From: Eubacterium sp.
GTDB lineage: Bacteria; Bacillota; Clostridia; Lachnospirales; Lachnospiraceae
DNA: 64,000 nt
Assembly: GCA_024681515.1 (NCBI GenBank)
Contig: JAILAR010000106.1
Span: 16,443 to 80,442 of the forward strand
Direction: 5' to 3'
The notes beneath the pieces were generated by a model. It had not been told where the DNA came from, did no database searches, and was given only the letters and a program-made list of their open reading frames with translations. Shown piece by piece: positions 52,591-62,062 of the stretch; within the stretch, counting starts at the first letter, position 1; each line of letters opens with the position of its first letter. Position numbers and translations under genes: made by a program.

Positions 52591-52648
52591 ATGAATTAAT
52601 CATGATTCCATGCACCGGAAAGGTGCTTAGAATAAAGGAGTAGAAGAA

Positions 52649-54922
52649 ATGAAGAAAGCAAAGAGAAATGCGGTGCTGGGGCTGCTGCTTTTCGCTCTTC
52701 TGACAGCGGGCATGGTTTACACCATCCTCTGCGGTCTGGGCGAAACCAATGCAGGCCGTGCGGAGGACATCGTGCTGGGTCTTGACCTTCGCGGTGGTGT
52801 CAGCGTTACCTATGAGATCGTCGAAGAGGATGCAGATGATGCAGCCATCGCGGCAACACAGGAGAAGCTGCAGCGAAGAGTGGATAATTACAGTACGGAC
52901 GGCGAAGTGTACCGCGAGGGCAGCAACCGTCTGACCGTTGAGATCCCTGTGGATACCAGCAAGTACGATCCGAACAAGATCCTGGATGAGATGGGGCGTC
53001 CGGGTACACTGGAGTTCCTGGATCCCACGAACTATGATCTGTTCGCACAGGGCAAGGAGTACACTGCTGCACTGACCGGTTCCGATATCAAGGAAGCGCA
53101 GGGCGGCATCCGTGAGGATTCCACCACCGGACAGAAGGAGAATGTCGTTTCTCTTCAGTTTACGGATGAAGGCGCAAAGAAGTTTGCGGATGTAACCGCT
53201 GCAAATGTCGGCAATCCGGTATACATCATCTATGACGGCAAGGTAGCAAGTGCGCCGACCGTCAATGAAGCCATCACCGGCGGAAGCGCTGAGATCAATA
53301 ACATCAGTACCTACGAGGAAGCAGAGTCTCTGGCCAGCACCATCAAGATCGGTGCCCTGCCTCTGACCCTTCGGGAACTGCGTTCTCAGGTCGTAGGTGC
53401 AAAGCTGGGTAATGATGCGGTATCTACATCTCTGTTTGCAGGTGCCATCGGTCTCGGGATCGTCTTCCTGATCATGATCATCGTATTCCGGTTCCCCGGA
53501 TTCCTGGCATCCATCGCACTTTCCGTATATGTTATTCTGGAGCTGTTCTTCCTTCAGACACTGCATATCTCCCTGACCCTGCCGGGTATCGCAGGTATCA
53601 TCCTGTCCATCGGTATGGCCGTGGATGCGAATGTCATCATATTCACGCGTATCAAGGAAGAGATCGCTGACGGCAAGACGGTAAAGACAGCCATCAAGAA
53701 CGGTTTCTCCAAGGCCTTCTCCGCCATCTTCGACGGAAATATCACGACCATCATCGCAGGCGTTGTGCTTCTGGGCATGGGCTCCGGTGCGGTCAAGGGC
53801 TTTGCAAAGACGTTGATCCTTGGTATCGTTCTTTCCATGTTTACGGCTCTGGTAGTTACCCGTGTTCTGCTGAACTGCTTTGCGAACCTGGGTGTTACGA
53901 ATAAGAAGCTGTACGGTGAAGCTCGTCACAAGAAGGTTGTGAAGTTCTCCCGGATGTTCAGGTTCACCGGTATCATTTCCCTGGTGATCATTGCCTGCGG
54001 TATCGGAGCGCTCTTTGTAAATAAGAGCATCGATCATCGTGGAAGCAGCCTGAATTACAGCCTTGAGTTCAGCGGCGGTACTTCTACAACCGTAACCTTT
54101 GATAAGGCTTACACGCTGGCAGAAGCAGAGTCGGAGATCGCTCCGGTCATTGCTGAGGCAGCCGGTATCAGTGCAGGAACCATCCAGATCCAGACAGTAG
54201 ACGGAACAAATCAGGTCGTATTCAAGACCTCCGAGCTGGATGAGGCTACTCGTACAAAGGTTGCAAATGCCCTTGAATCGAAGTACAGCCTGACGGATGA
54301 CAAGATCGATTCTCAGAATATCAGCAGTACCATTTCCAAGGAAATGCAGCGCGACGCCATCATCGCAGTCGTTGTGGCATCGATCCTGATGCTGATCTAC
54401 ATTGCGATCCGGTTCTCGGATGTCCGCTTCGGTGCGGCAGCCGTGATCGCGCTGGTACATGACGTCATGGTCGTGTTCATGGTTTATTCCGTGGCGTACC
54501 TGACGGTGGGCGGTACATTTATCGCATGTATGCTGACCATTGTCGGTTACTCCATCAACGCGACCATCATCATCTTCGACCGGATCCGTGAGAATCTGCG
54601 GGAGATGAATGTGAAGCAGGTTGGTTATGAGACTGTGGTAGATACCAGTATCTCTCAGACCATGACCCGAAATATCTACTCCACACTCACTACCTTTGCA
54701 ACCATCCTGATGCTGTACATCCTGGGTGTTGCTTCACTGAAAGAGTTTACCCTGACCCTGATCGCAGGTCTGCTCTGTGGCCTCTATTCGTCCATCTTCA
54801 TCACCGGTCCGCTGTGGCTGTTCCTGAAGAAGCATATCGGCAGGAAGGAATCCAAAGATTCCAAAGGCTCGAAGGACGCAGGGAAGACGGCTAACGGTCA
54901 GCTTGCAAAGGCAAAAAAATAA
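52649..54922 (+). CDS. secDF: SecDF fusion, preprotein translocase accessory subunit
   Basis: 757 residues; RBS AAAGGAG. SecD and SecF are one chain, as in many Bacillota. SecD part (1-430): membrane segment 1, GLDLRGGVSVTYE (44-56), the extracytoplasmic P1 domain, and five more segments with GIAGIILSIGMAVDANVIIFTRIKEE, where the Asp of the proton path lies. SecF part (about 440-740): NYSLEFSGGTSTTV, then TIVGYSINATIIIFDRIRENL and the C-terminal block. It uses the proton gradient to pull exported proteins out of SecYEG. A Lys/Ser-rich tail KESKDSKGSKDAGK ends the chain. Confidence 0.95.
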   Translation: MKKAKRNAVLGLLLFALLTAGMVYTILCGLGETNAGRAEDIVLGLDLRGGVSVTYEIVEEDADDAAIAATQEKLQRRVDNYSTDGEVYREGSNRLTVEIPVDTSKYDPNKILDEMGRPGTLEFLDPTNYDLFAQGKEYTAALTGSDIKEAQGGIREDSTTGQKENVVSLQFTDEGAKKFADVTAANVGNPVYIIYDGKVASAPTVNEAITGGSAEINNISTYEEAESLASTIKIGALPLTLRELRSQVVGAKLGNDAVSTSLFAGAIGLGIVFLIMIIVFRFPGFLASIALSVYVILELFFLQTLHISLTLPGIAGIILSIGMAVDANVIIFTRIKEEIADGKTVKTAIKNGFSKAFSAIFDGNITTIIAGVVLLGMGSGAVKGFAKTLILGIVLSMFTALVVTRVLLNCFANLGVTNKKLYGEARHKKVVKFSRMFRFTGIISLVIIACGIGALFVNKSIDHRGSSLNYSLEFSGGTSTTVTFDKAYTLAEAESEIAPVIAEAAGISAGTIQIQTVDGTNQVVFKTSELDEATRTKVANALESKYSLTDDKIDSQNISSTISKEMQRDAIIAVVVASILMLIYIAIRFSDVRFGAAAVIALVHDVMVVFMVYSVAYLTVGGTFIACMLTIVGYSINATIIIFDRIRENLREMNVKQVGYETVVDTSISQTMTRNIYSTLTTFATILMLYILGVASLKEFTLTLIAGLLCGLYSSIFITGPLWLFLKKHIGRKESKDSKGSKDAGKTANGQLAKAKK

Positions 54923-54954
54923 ATAACGGCGGGTATCTTCGCTGATGTATTTCG

Positions 54955-55014
54955 GGACGGTTCTCTCCCTGCATTAAACTCGAAGTTGTTTCGAGGTAGG
55001 ACAGAGAACCGTCC
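54955..55014 (+). terminator. Hairpin after secDF
   Basis: GGACGGTTCTCT (54955-54966) pairs with AGAGAACCGTCC (55003-55014), with an inner CTCGAA-GTTG-TTTCGAG stem. TGTATATTTT follows. It probably ends secDF transcription; the sequence resembles a repeat type I have seen in related genomes. Confidence 0.55.
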
Positions 55015-55193
55015 TGTATATTTTATGATGCAGGGGCCTGATATCTTTTCCTCAGTGTCATAAAAATCCGACTCAAAATCGGGGAAAAGCGGAAGCAACG
55101 GTCAAAGGCCATGTTATGTTATGAGAATATAAAGATGTTTGAATAAAAATAGCCTTATGACGAAGGTATGATTAATAAGAGGAACGGATCTGA

Positions 55194-56993
55194 ATGATAA
55201 GAGAGAAGGATTGGCGGGTATATGCGAAGCGGGCGGATTTTAACGAGATTGCCGGGAGACTGGGGATTTCGCCCGTAATGGCAAGGGTGCTGGTGAACCG
55301 GGACCTGGATACATATGAAAAACAGGAAGAATATCTCTACGGAAATCTGAACAGTATTCCGGATGCAGGGCAGATGCGGGGGCTGGATGAGGCTGTTTTA
55401 CTGCTGCAGACAAAGATGAAGGAACATCGTAAGATCCGGATCATTTCCGACTACGATGTGGATGGCGTTACGTCTAATTACATTTTGTATGACGGGCTGA
55501 TGCGGCTGGGCGCGGACGTGTCCTACGATATTCCCGACCGGATCCGAGATGGCTACGGCATGAATGTACGCCTCGTTGAGGAGGCCTATGCAGACGGGGT
55601 GGATACGCTCCTGACCTGTGATAACGGGATCGCGGCTTTTGCCGCCATAGACCGCGCAAAGGAACTGGGAATGACGGTGATCGTTACGGATCATCATCAG
55701 GTGCAGGAAGGAATTTTGGCTGCGGATGTGATCGTAGATCCCTGGCAGCCGCTCTGTTCCTATCCCTTTAAGGAGATCTGCGGAGCAGAGGTGGCGTATA
55801 AGCTGATCCGCCGTTTATCTGAGGCAGAGGGCAGACCGCTGGGGATGACAGACTATCTGGAATTTGTGGCGCTGGGAACGGTATGCGATGTCATGCCGAT
55901 CATCAGGGAAAACCGGATCCTCGTCCGGGAAGGCATGCGGATCATGCCGGATACGCCGAATATCGGCCTCCGGGCGCTTCTGGCCGAAAACGGGCTGTTG
56001 GACGGAAGGGGGATCACCGTATATCATCTTGGATTTATCATCGGACCGAGTATCAATTCCGAAGGACGGCTGGCAACGGCAAAAGAGGCGATGGACCTGC
56101 TTCTGGAAAAGGATCCGGAGAGAGCTGCTCAACGTGCAAAGGCCATCAGGGAACTGAATGAAGAACGGAAAGCAGCCACGGAAGAAGGTGTGAGCAGAGC
56201 TGTGCAGGTCCTGGAACAGGATGGGATACCGGAAAGGGACAAGGTTCTGGTCCTCCATATCCCTGAGCTGCATGAATCGCTGGCAGGGATCGTTGCGGGA
56301 AAGATCCGGGAAAGATACTACCGCCCGGTCATTGTATTTACGGATTCTGCTGACGATCCGGAGATCCTGAAGGGGTCCGCAAGATCCATAAAGGAGTATA
56401 ATATCTTCGAGGCGCTGACCTCCGCGAAGGATCTGCTGGATCATTTCGGCGGGCATCCGATGGCCGCCGGGGCTTCGGTCCGTCGGGAAAAACTGGATGC
56501 ACTCCGAGAGCGCCTGAATGAAGAGGCACGGCTGACAAAGGAGGATCTGACGGAGAAGGTGTATATCGATGTTCCCATGCCGCTCTGCCGCGCGGATCTC
56601 GCTCTGGCAAGACAGCTGGAACAGCTGGAACCCTTTGGGACAGGAAATCCGAAGCCGCTTTTTGCAGACCGCAGGCTCCGGGTCGTGGGGACGGAGCTTT
56701 CTCCCAGCGGAAAACTTTTGAAGGTCAATTTGCGTGATGAAAACGGGAATTACCTGCAGGTTAAAACATTTTCGGCTGAAATGATGTTAAGTGATATAAA
56801 AATGTGGTCGGAATGCGATGATTGTGGTAAAATAATTAATTATCCGATGCTGGATATTATCTATCGGATCGATGTAAACGAGTATAACGGAAGAGAATAT
56901 CTGGACTGCTGGGTGGAACACTACCGCAGGAGACATGCAGAAGAATCATATATAAGACTCATAAAGGCGAATCGTAAAGGAGAAGAATTATGA
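55194..56993 (+). CDS. recJ: Single-stranded-DNA exonuclease RecJ
   Basis: 599 residues; RBS GAGGAAC. The DHH phosphoesterase motifs are present: RIISDYDVDGVTSNYI, LLTCDNGIAAF, VTDHHQVQE (the DHH-type metal centre) and VIVDPWQP. The DHHA1 region has GGHPMAAGAS. The GPSINSEGRL segment, which is GPRINAAGR in most RecJ, has Ser and Glu here. It degrades 5' single strands in mismatch and recombination repair. Its stop overlaps apt by four bases (ATGA), starting a repair-to-stringent-response block typical of Clostridia. Confidence 0.93.
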   Translation: MIREKDWRVYAKRADFNEIAGRLGISPVMARVLVNRDLDTYEKQEEYLYGNLNSIPDAGQMRGLDEAVLLLQTKMKEHRKIRIISDYDVDGVTSNYILYDGLMRLGADVSYDIPDRIRDGYGMNVRLVEEAYADGVDTLLTCDNGIAAFAAIDRAKELGMTVIVTDHHQVQEGILAADVIVDPWQPLCSYPFKEICGAEVAYKLIRRLSEAEGRPLGMTDYLEFVALGTVCDVMPIIRENRILVREGMRIMPDTPNIGLRALLAENGLLDGRGITVYHLGFIIGPSINSEGRLATAKEAMDLLLEKDPERAAQRAKAIRELNEERKAATEEGVSRAVQVLEQDGIPERDKVLVLHIPELHESLAGIVAGKIRERYYRPVIVFTDSADDPEILKGSARSIKEYNIFEALTSAKDLLDHFGGHPMAAGASVRREKLDALRERLNEEARLTKEDLTEKVYIDVPMPLCRADLALARQLEQLEPFGTGNPKPLFADRRLRVVGTELSPSGKLLKVNLRDENGNYLQVKTFSAEMMLSDIKMWSECDDCGKIINYPMLDIIYRIDVNEYNGREYLDCWVEHYRRRHAEESYIRLIKANRKGEEL

Positions 56994-57514
56994 AGACGTT
57001 GAGGGACTATATTGAGACGATCCCGGATTTTCCGAAGCCGGGAGTAATGTTCCGTGATGTTACCAGCGTGCTGGACAATCCGGACGGGTTTCAGCTGGCA
57101 GTGGATGAACTGATGAAACTTCTGGACGGCGTTGAATACGATTGTATCGCCGGCGTTGAGGCCAGGGGATTTCTTTTCGGCGGCCCCATCGCCTACAATC
57201 ATCACAAGGCGCTGATCCCGATCCGAAAGAAAGGAAAACTTCCCCGGGAGACTGTGGAAGCGACTTATGATCTGGAGTACGGAACCGCAACCATCGAGGT
57301 CCACAAGGATGCGATCAAACCCGGTCAGAAGGTGGTGATCCTTGATGATCTGATCGCAACCGGCGGGACGGTCGAAGCGGCTGCGCGTCTGGTGGAAGAA
57401 CTGGGCGGTGAGGTAGTAAAGATGCTCTTCCTGATCGAACTGCCGGAGCTGGGCGGACGCGCGAGGCTGGCAAAGTATGACGTGGCCAGCGCCGTATGCT
57501 TTGACGGCGAATAA
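56990..57514 (+). CDS. apt: Adenine phosphoribosyltransferase
   Basis: 174 residues, the usual length; RBS AAAGGAGAAG. Motifs: DFPKPGVMFRDVTSVL, GVEARGFLFGGPIA, IRKKGKLPRETV and the PRPP loop VVILDDLIATGGTVEAA. It salvages adenine to AMP using phosphoribosyl pyrophosphate. It overlaps recJ and precedes rel by 47 bases, a conserved trio. Confidence 0.96.
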   Translation: MKTLRDYIETIPDFPKPGVMFRDVTSVLDNPDGFQLAVDELMKLLDGVEYDCIAGVEARGFLFGGPIAYNHHKALIPIRKKGKLPRETVEATYDLEYGTATIEVHKDAIKPGQKVVILDDLIATGGTVEAAARLVEELGGEVVKMLFLIELPELGGRARLAKYDVASAVCFDGE

Positions 57515-57561
57515 AAGATCCGGGTTTATCTACGAAGCATTTAGAAAGGAGGCAGGGAATC

Positions 57562-59832
57562 ATGGACGAAACCATCCGTAATTTGATCAAACAGCATAAG
57601 CAGGAGCAGGATCTGGCAACTCCGGGTGATTTTACGCCTCCGGAGGAACTGTATGAGGAGCTTCTGAGGAGGATCCGCAAATATCATCCGTCGGATGATC
57701 TTTCCCTGATCGAGAAAGCCTATCATGTGGCAAAACAGGCACATGAAGGCCAGATGAGGAAGTCCGGTGAGCCGTATATCATCCATCCCATCTGTGTGGC
57801 CATCATCCTGGCAGAACTGGAAATGGACAAGGAGACCATTATTGCCGGTCTCTTACATGATGTGGTGGAAGACACCGTTATGACCACGGAAGACGTGACG
57901 CGGGAATTCTCCGCGGAGGTAGCACTTCTGGTGGATGGTGTTACCAAGCTGACACAGCTGAATCTGTCTCAGGACAAGATCGAGATCCAGGCAGAGAATC
58001 TCCGAAAGATGTTCCTTGCCATGGCAAAGGATATCCGTGTAGTCATCATCAAGCTGGCGGACCGCCTTCACAATCTCCGGACGCTGCAGTATCAGTCTCC
58101 GGCAAAGCAGGTGGAGAAAGCGCGCGAGACCATGGACATTTATTCTCCCATCGCGCATCGGCTCGGTATCTCCAAGATCAAGATCGAGCTGGATGATCTG
58201 TGCATGCAGTACCTGTATCCGGATGTTTATACGGATCTGCAAAAGCGGATCGATGAACGTCTGCTGGAGCGGGAAGCCTTCATCACCAAGATGGAAGATG
58301 AGGTGAAGGAATGCATCCGCGAGGCCGGGATCCAGGCCGAGATCGACGGACGTGTGAAGCACATGTTCAGCATTTACAAGAAAATGAAAACGCAGGGTAA
58401 GACGCTGGAGCAGATCTATGATCTGTTTGCGCTCCGGATCAAGGTAGAGTCCGTTATGGAATGTTATGCCGCCCTGGGTATCATTCATGCAAAATATAAA
58501 CCGATTCCCGGACGTTTCAAGGATTATATCGCCATGCCCAAGGCGAATATGTATCAGTCTCTGCATACGACCCTGATCGGAAATGAAGGTCAGCCCTTTG
58601 AGATCCAGATCCGTACATATGACATGCACCGGACGGCGGAATTCGGTATCGCCGCGCATTGGAAATATAAGGAAAGCGGTTCTGCCAATGTATCCAAGGA
58701 AGAGGAGAAGATGAACTGGCTCCGGGAGATCCTGGAATGGCAGAACGATACGAAGGATAACCGGGAATTCATGAGCGCCGTGAAGACGGACCTGGATGTG
58801 TTCCAGGATCAGGTGTATGTATTTACGCCGGCCGGTGACGTGAAGCCGCTTCCGAAGGGTTCTACTCCCATTGATTTTGCATATCTGGTCCATACGGCTG
58901 TCGGAAATACCATGACCGGAGCCAAGGTCAACGGAAGTCTGGTTCCCATCGAAACGGAGCTTCATACCGGAGATCAGGTGGAGATCCTTACATCGGCGAA
59001 TTCCCGCGGACCCAGTCTGGACTGGCTGAATATCGTTAAGAGTACACAGGCGAAGACAAAGATCAATCAGTGGTTCCGGCAGGAGCATAAGACGGACAAT
59101 ATCCAGAGAGGAAAGAACGCTGTCGAGGAGTATTGCCGGGTTAAGGGGCTTTCAAGTGCGGAGCTTCTGGTTCCGGAATACATGGAGCCGACACTGAAAA
59201 AATACAATTTCCATGACTGGGACAGTCTGATGGCAGCTGTGGGACACGGCGGCATTAAGGAAGGTCAGATCGTCAACCGGCTGGTGGAGGAACAGAAAAA
59301 AGCACGTGAAAAGAGTAAGTCGGATGAAGATCTTGTGGCTGAGATCCGCCGTGGAAAGAAGGTATTTGAGGTTCCCAAGGACGGGATCGAGATCCAGGGA
59401 ATTCACGATATCAAGATCCGCTTCCCCAAATGCTGCTCCGCGGTTCCCGGTGATGAGATCGTTGGATTTATCACCCGTGGACGAGGTGTATCCATTCATC
59501 GAACGGACTGCGTAAATGTGGTCAATATGACGGAAGCAGACAGGAACCGTATGATCGAGGCTACCTGGGCCGGCGGTGATACAGGGGCGGAATATGTAAC
59601 GGAGATCGATATCTTCGTAACCGGCAGGCAGGGGATCCTGTATGAGATCACCAAGATCTTCAAGGAAGCCCAGGTGGACATCAAAGGATGTACGACCAGA
59701 CCCTCCAAGCAGGAGAGGGCGACCATTACCATGCAGATCGGCGTAAAGTCCAGAGATCAGCTGACCGTTCTTACTGCGAAGATCCGCAGCATAGAAGGCG
59801 TGATCGATATCGAGCGAACCACCGGAGGATGA
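57562..59832 (+). CDS. relA: Bifunctional (p)ppGpp synthetase/hydrolase
   Basis: 756 residues; RBS AGAAAGGAGG. Domains in order: HD hydrolase with H61, the HPICVA helix and LLHDVVED (HD at 99-100), so hydrolysis should be active; RelA synthetase with FKDYIAMPKANMYQSLHTT; TGS (about 412-475, VYVFTPAGDVKPLPKGSTPIDFA); a zinc-finger/helical region with FPKCCSAVPGDEIVGFITRGRGVSIHRTDC; and C-terminal ACT (about 680-756). It sets (p)ppGpp levels during starvation. Long Rel of the Gram-positive type. The metallo-hydrolase gene follows after 44 bases. Confidence 0.96.
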   Translation: MDETIRNLIKQHKQEQDLATPGDFTPPEELYEELLRRIRKYHPSDDLSLIEKAYHVAKQAHEGQMRKSGEPYIIHPICVAIILAELEMDKETIIAGLLHDVVEDTVMTTEDVTREFSAEVALLVDGVTKLTQLNLSQDKIEIQAENLRKMFLAMAKDIRVVIIKLADRLHNLRTLQYQSPAKQVEKARETMDIYSPIAHRLGISKIKIELDDLCMQYLYPDVYTDLQKRIDERLLEREAFITKMEDEVKECIREAGIQAEIDGRVKHMFSIYKKMKTQGKTLEQIYDLFALRIKVESVMECYAALGIIHAKYKPIPGRFKDYIAMPKANMYQSLHTTLIGNEGQPFEIQIRTYDMHRTAEFGIAAHWKYKESGSANVSKEEEKMNWLREILEWQNDTKDNREFMSAVKTDLDVFQDQVYVFTPAGDVKPLPKGSTPIDFAYLVHTAVGNTMTGAKVNGSLVPIETELHTGDQVEILTSANSRGPSLDWLNIVKSTQAKTKINQWFRQEHKTDNIQRGKNAVEEYCRVKGLSSAELLVPEYMEPTLKKYNFHDWDSLMAAVGHGGIKEGQIVNRLVEEQKKAREKSKSDEDLVAEIRRGKKVFEVPKDGIEIQGIHDIKIRFPKCCSAVPGDEIVGFITRGRGVSIHRTDCVNVVNMTEADRNRMIEATWAGGDTGAEYVTEIDIFVTGRQGILYEITKIFKEAQVDIKGCTTRPSKQERATITMQIGVKSRDQLTVLTAKIRSIEGVIDIERTTGG

Positions 59833-59876
59833 TCTCCCGCACGGACTGTATCGAAAGAATAAAAACGAGGTTTTCT

Positions 59877-60512
59877 ATGGTTGAGTTAAATATCATTTCT
59901 GCGGTCCTCGGACCGGTTATGACGAATTGCTACACGGTATCCAATGTTCAGACCAAGGATACCGTGATCATTGATCCCGCGGACAGCGGGGATCATCTGG
60001 TTGCCATGATCGAGGATCAGGTACTGGTGCCGCGGGCGATCCTGCTGACACACGGACATTTTGATCACTGCATGGCAGTGCCGCGTTTAAAAGAGGAATA
60101 TCCGGAGATCCAGGTGATCATCGGAAAAGATGACCTGAAATATCTTCAGGATCCTACACTGAATCTGTCGGTTCCTTTTACGGGAGAGGCATTCACCTGT
60201 GATGCGGACAGAACCGTGGAAGACGGGGAAGTGATCGACATTCTGGGAACAAAAATGCAGTGCATACAGGTTCCGGGTCACACCCCGGGCAGCATCTGCT
60301 ATTATTTTCCGGAGCAGCATCTGCTCTTTGACGGAGATACCCTTTTCTCCGGAAGCGTAGGCCGGACGGATTTTCCGGGAGGAAGTCAGGATGCCCTGAT
60401 GAACGGAATCCGCACGAAACTGTTCACCCTGCCGGAAGAAACACTGGTCTTCCCGGGACACGACCGGGCAACCACGATCCAAAGAGAAATCGCTGAGAAT
60501 ATGTACTTCTAA
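59877..60512 (+). CDS. Metallo-beta-lactamase-fold hydrolase (glyoxalase II-like)
   Basis: 211 residues from ATG 59877 with GAGG eight bases upstream; the frame is open further up but overlaps rel. Metal ligands: THGHFDH (58-64), the His in VPGHTPGSICYY, Asp in LFDGDTLF and His in VFPGHDRATT. Small members of this kind hydrolyse thioesters such as S-lactoylglutathione or related low-molecular thiol adducts, but this organism type may lack glutathione, so the substrate is open. This gene commonly sits between rel and hemZ in Clostridia. Confidence 0.92.
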   Translation: MVELNIISAVLGPVMTNCYTVSNVQTKDTVIIDPADSGDHLVAMIEDQVLVPRAILLTHGHFDHCMAVPRLKEEYPEIQVIIGKDDLKYLQDPTLNLSVPFTGEAFTCDADRTVEDGEVIDILGTKMQCIQVPGHTPGSICYYFPEQHLLFDGDTLFSGSVGRTDFPGGSQDALMNGIRTKLFTLPEETLVFPGHDRATTIQREIAENMYF

Positions 60513-60515
60513 AAC

Positions 60516-60550
60516 ATGTCATTCTGAGGCCGCAGGCTGAAGAATCCTGA
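60516..60550. repeat. GTCATTCTGA interspersed repeat, single copy
   Basis: Starts GTCATTCTGAGGC, with CGCAGGCTG in the middle and GAAGAATCCTGAG at the end. It shares both ends with the cluster at 52441-52590 but has a different centre. It fills the gap before hemZ. Confidence 0.7.
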
Positions 60551-60563
60551 GATGAGGCGAGCT

Positions 60564-62057
60564 ATGATCTTACTCGTAGAGAACAACACAACCTATACCA
60601 ATGATCTTCGTGCCATGCTGCAGGCATTTTATGCCGAGGAGAAGATCCAGGGTGTCAGTCCGAAGGAAGTAGCTGACTACAAGAAGGAACTCTTTGCGGA
60701 GTTCCGTTTTGTGTTTACTGCGCTTTTTCAGGAACGGCATACCCGTCTTCGTCTGGAAGAGAACGGGAAGGTGGTTTTCACCGCTTACATCAACGGGGAC
60801 TACGAGGATAAGGCCAAATTCCGGAACAAACTGAAGCTGGCATCCTATCGGCTTCTGTCAGACTATACCGGACGGGAGCTGCCCTGGGGAAGTCTCACCG
60901 GCATGCGCCCCACGAAGATCGCTTCCAGGGCTCTTCGGGATGGGCTGGACAGGGACGAGATCATCGACGGCTATATGGAGGCCTACCAGGTTTCGGAAGA
61001 GAAGGCCGGTCTGGCAGTGGATGTGGCAATTCGGGAGAGGGGGATCCTGGAATCCGTGGATCCCCGGACGGATTATTGCCTGTATATCGGCATCCCGTTC
61101 TGTCCGTCGCGGTGTCTCTACTGTTCCTTCACTTCTTATCCCATAGATATGTATGCCCAGTCTGTCAGCGACTATCTGGATGCATTGATCCGGGAGTTGC
61201 AGATTATATCTTATGTAAACCGAAAACGACGGCTGGTTTCGATCTATATCGGCGGAGGAACCCCCACTTCTCTGGAGGCAGGTTTTCTGGACCGGCTGCT
61301 GCAGGCCGTGGAGGACAATTTTGATCTCTCGAATCTGAGGGAGTTTACGGTGGAAGCGGGACGGCCGGACAGCATGAATCCGGATAAAATGCGGGTTCTG
61401 AAGCGCCATAAGGTGACGCGGATCAGTATCAATCCCCAGACTATGCGGGACAAGACTCTGCAGCGGATCGGACGGAATCATTCCTCCGAGGATGTGATCC
61501 GGGCCTTTCGTCTGGCGCGGGAGTTGTCCTTCCAGGATATCAATATGGACATCATCGCAGGTCTTCCGGGTGAGAATACGGATGACATGCGTTTTACGCT
61601 GGGACTCATCGAGAAGCTGGGCCCGGACAGTCTCACGGTACACAGTCTGGCGGTGAAACGGGCCGCAGAGCTCCGCAGTCAGTTTGACGAGCTGCGCCAC
61701 ACATTTCACAGATATACGGATCAGATGCTGGTTCTGGCCCACGAAGCTGCGCAGCGCATGAAGCTTTCGCCTTATTATCTGTACCGGCAGAAAAATATCT
61801 CCGGGAACCTGGAGAATGTGGGCTACGCAAAGACCCCCTGCCTCTACAACGTCCTTATCATTGAGGAGCGGCTGGATATTCTGGCGGCAGGCGCAGGCTC
61901 CGTTACGAAGCTGCTCCGCATGAACGAGGACACCGGCGAGATCCTGGGCGTGGACCGGGTGGAGGATGTGAAGAATGTGGACCAGTACATGGGCCGCATC
62001 GATGAGATGATCGAGAGAAAACGGGAAGCCACAGAAGGGATGCTGAGGTTCGGATAA
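60564..62057 (+). CDS. hemZ: HemZ-type radical SAM protein (coproporphyrinogen III dehydrogenase-like)
   Basis: 497 residues from ATG 60564; ATG 60552 is in frame, but GAGGCGAG fits the later start. N-terminal 170 residues are family-specific (SLTGMRPTKIASRAL). The radical SAM core starts YIGIPFCPSRCLYC (C180, C184, C187) and contains YIGGGTPTSL and MDIIAGLPGEN. HemZ proteins resemble HemN, but many are thought to have haem-chaperone or other roles. No further haem genes are in the window. It normally precedes hisS; here a lipoprotein gene follows. Confidence 0.93.
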   Translation: MILLVENNTTYTNDLRAMLQAFYAEEKIQGVSPKEVADYKKELFAEFRFVFTALFQERHTRLRLEENGKVVFTAYINGDYEDKAKFRNKLKLASYRLLSDYTGRELPWGSLTGMRPTKIASRALRDGLDRDEIIDGYMEAYQVSEEKAGLAVDVAIRERGILESVDPRTDYCLYIGIPFCPSRCLYCSFTSYPIDMYAQSVSDYLDALIRELQIISYVNRKRRLVSIYIGGGTPTSLEAGFLDRLLQAVEDNFDLSNLREFTVEAGRPDSMNPDKMRVLKRHKVTRISINPQTMRDKTLQRIGRNHSSEDVIRAFRLARELSFQDINMDIIAGLPGENTDDMRFTLGLIEKLGPDSLTVHSLAVKRAAELRSQFDELRHTFHRYTDQMLVLAHEAAQRMKLSPYYLYRQKNISGNLENVGYAKTPCLYNVLIIEERLDILAAGAGSVTKLLRMNEDTGEILGVDRVEDVKNVDQYMGRIDEMIERKREATEGMLRFG

Positions 62058-62062
62058 GTTAT

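Noticed and set aside
52394..52594. 66-codon forward frame after scfB
   Set aside because: It is the translation of the interspersed repeats (VILNEVK units), a known type of false gene.
52346..54460. Reverse frame opposite secDF
   Set aside because: Its end is built from the GTCATTCTGA repeat (HFVQND peptides) and the rest is antisense to secDF.
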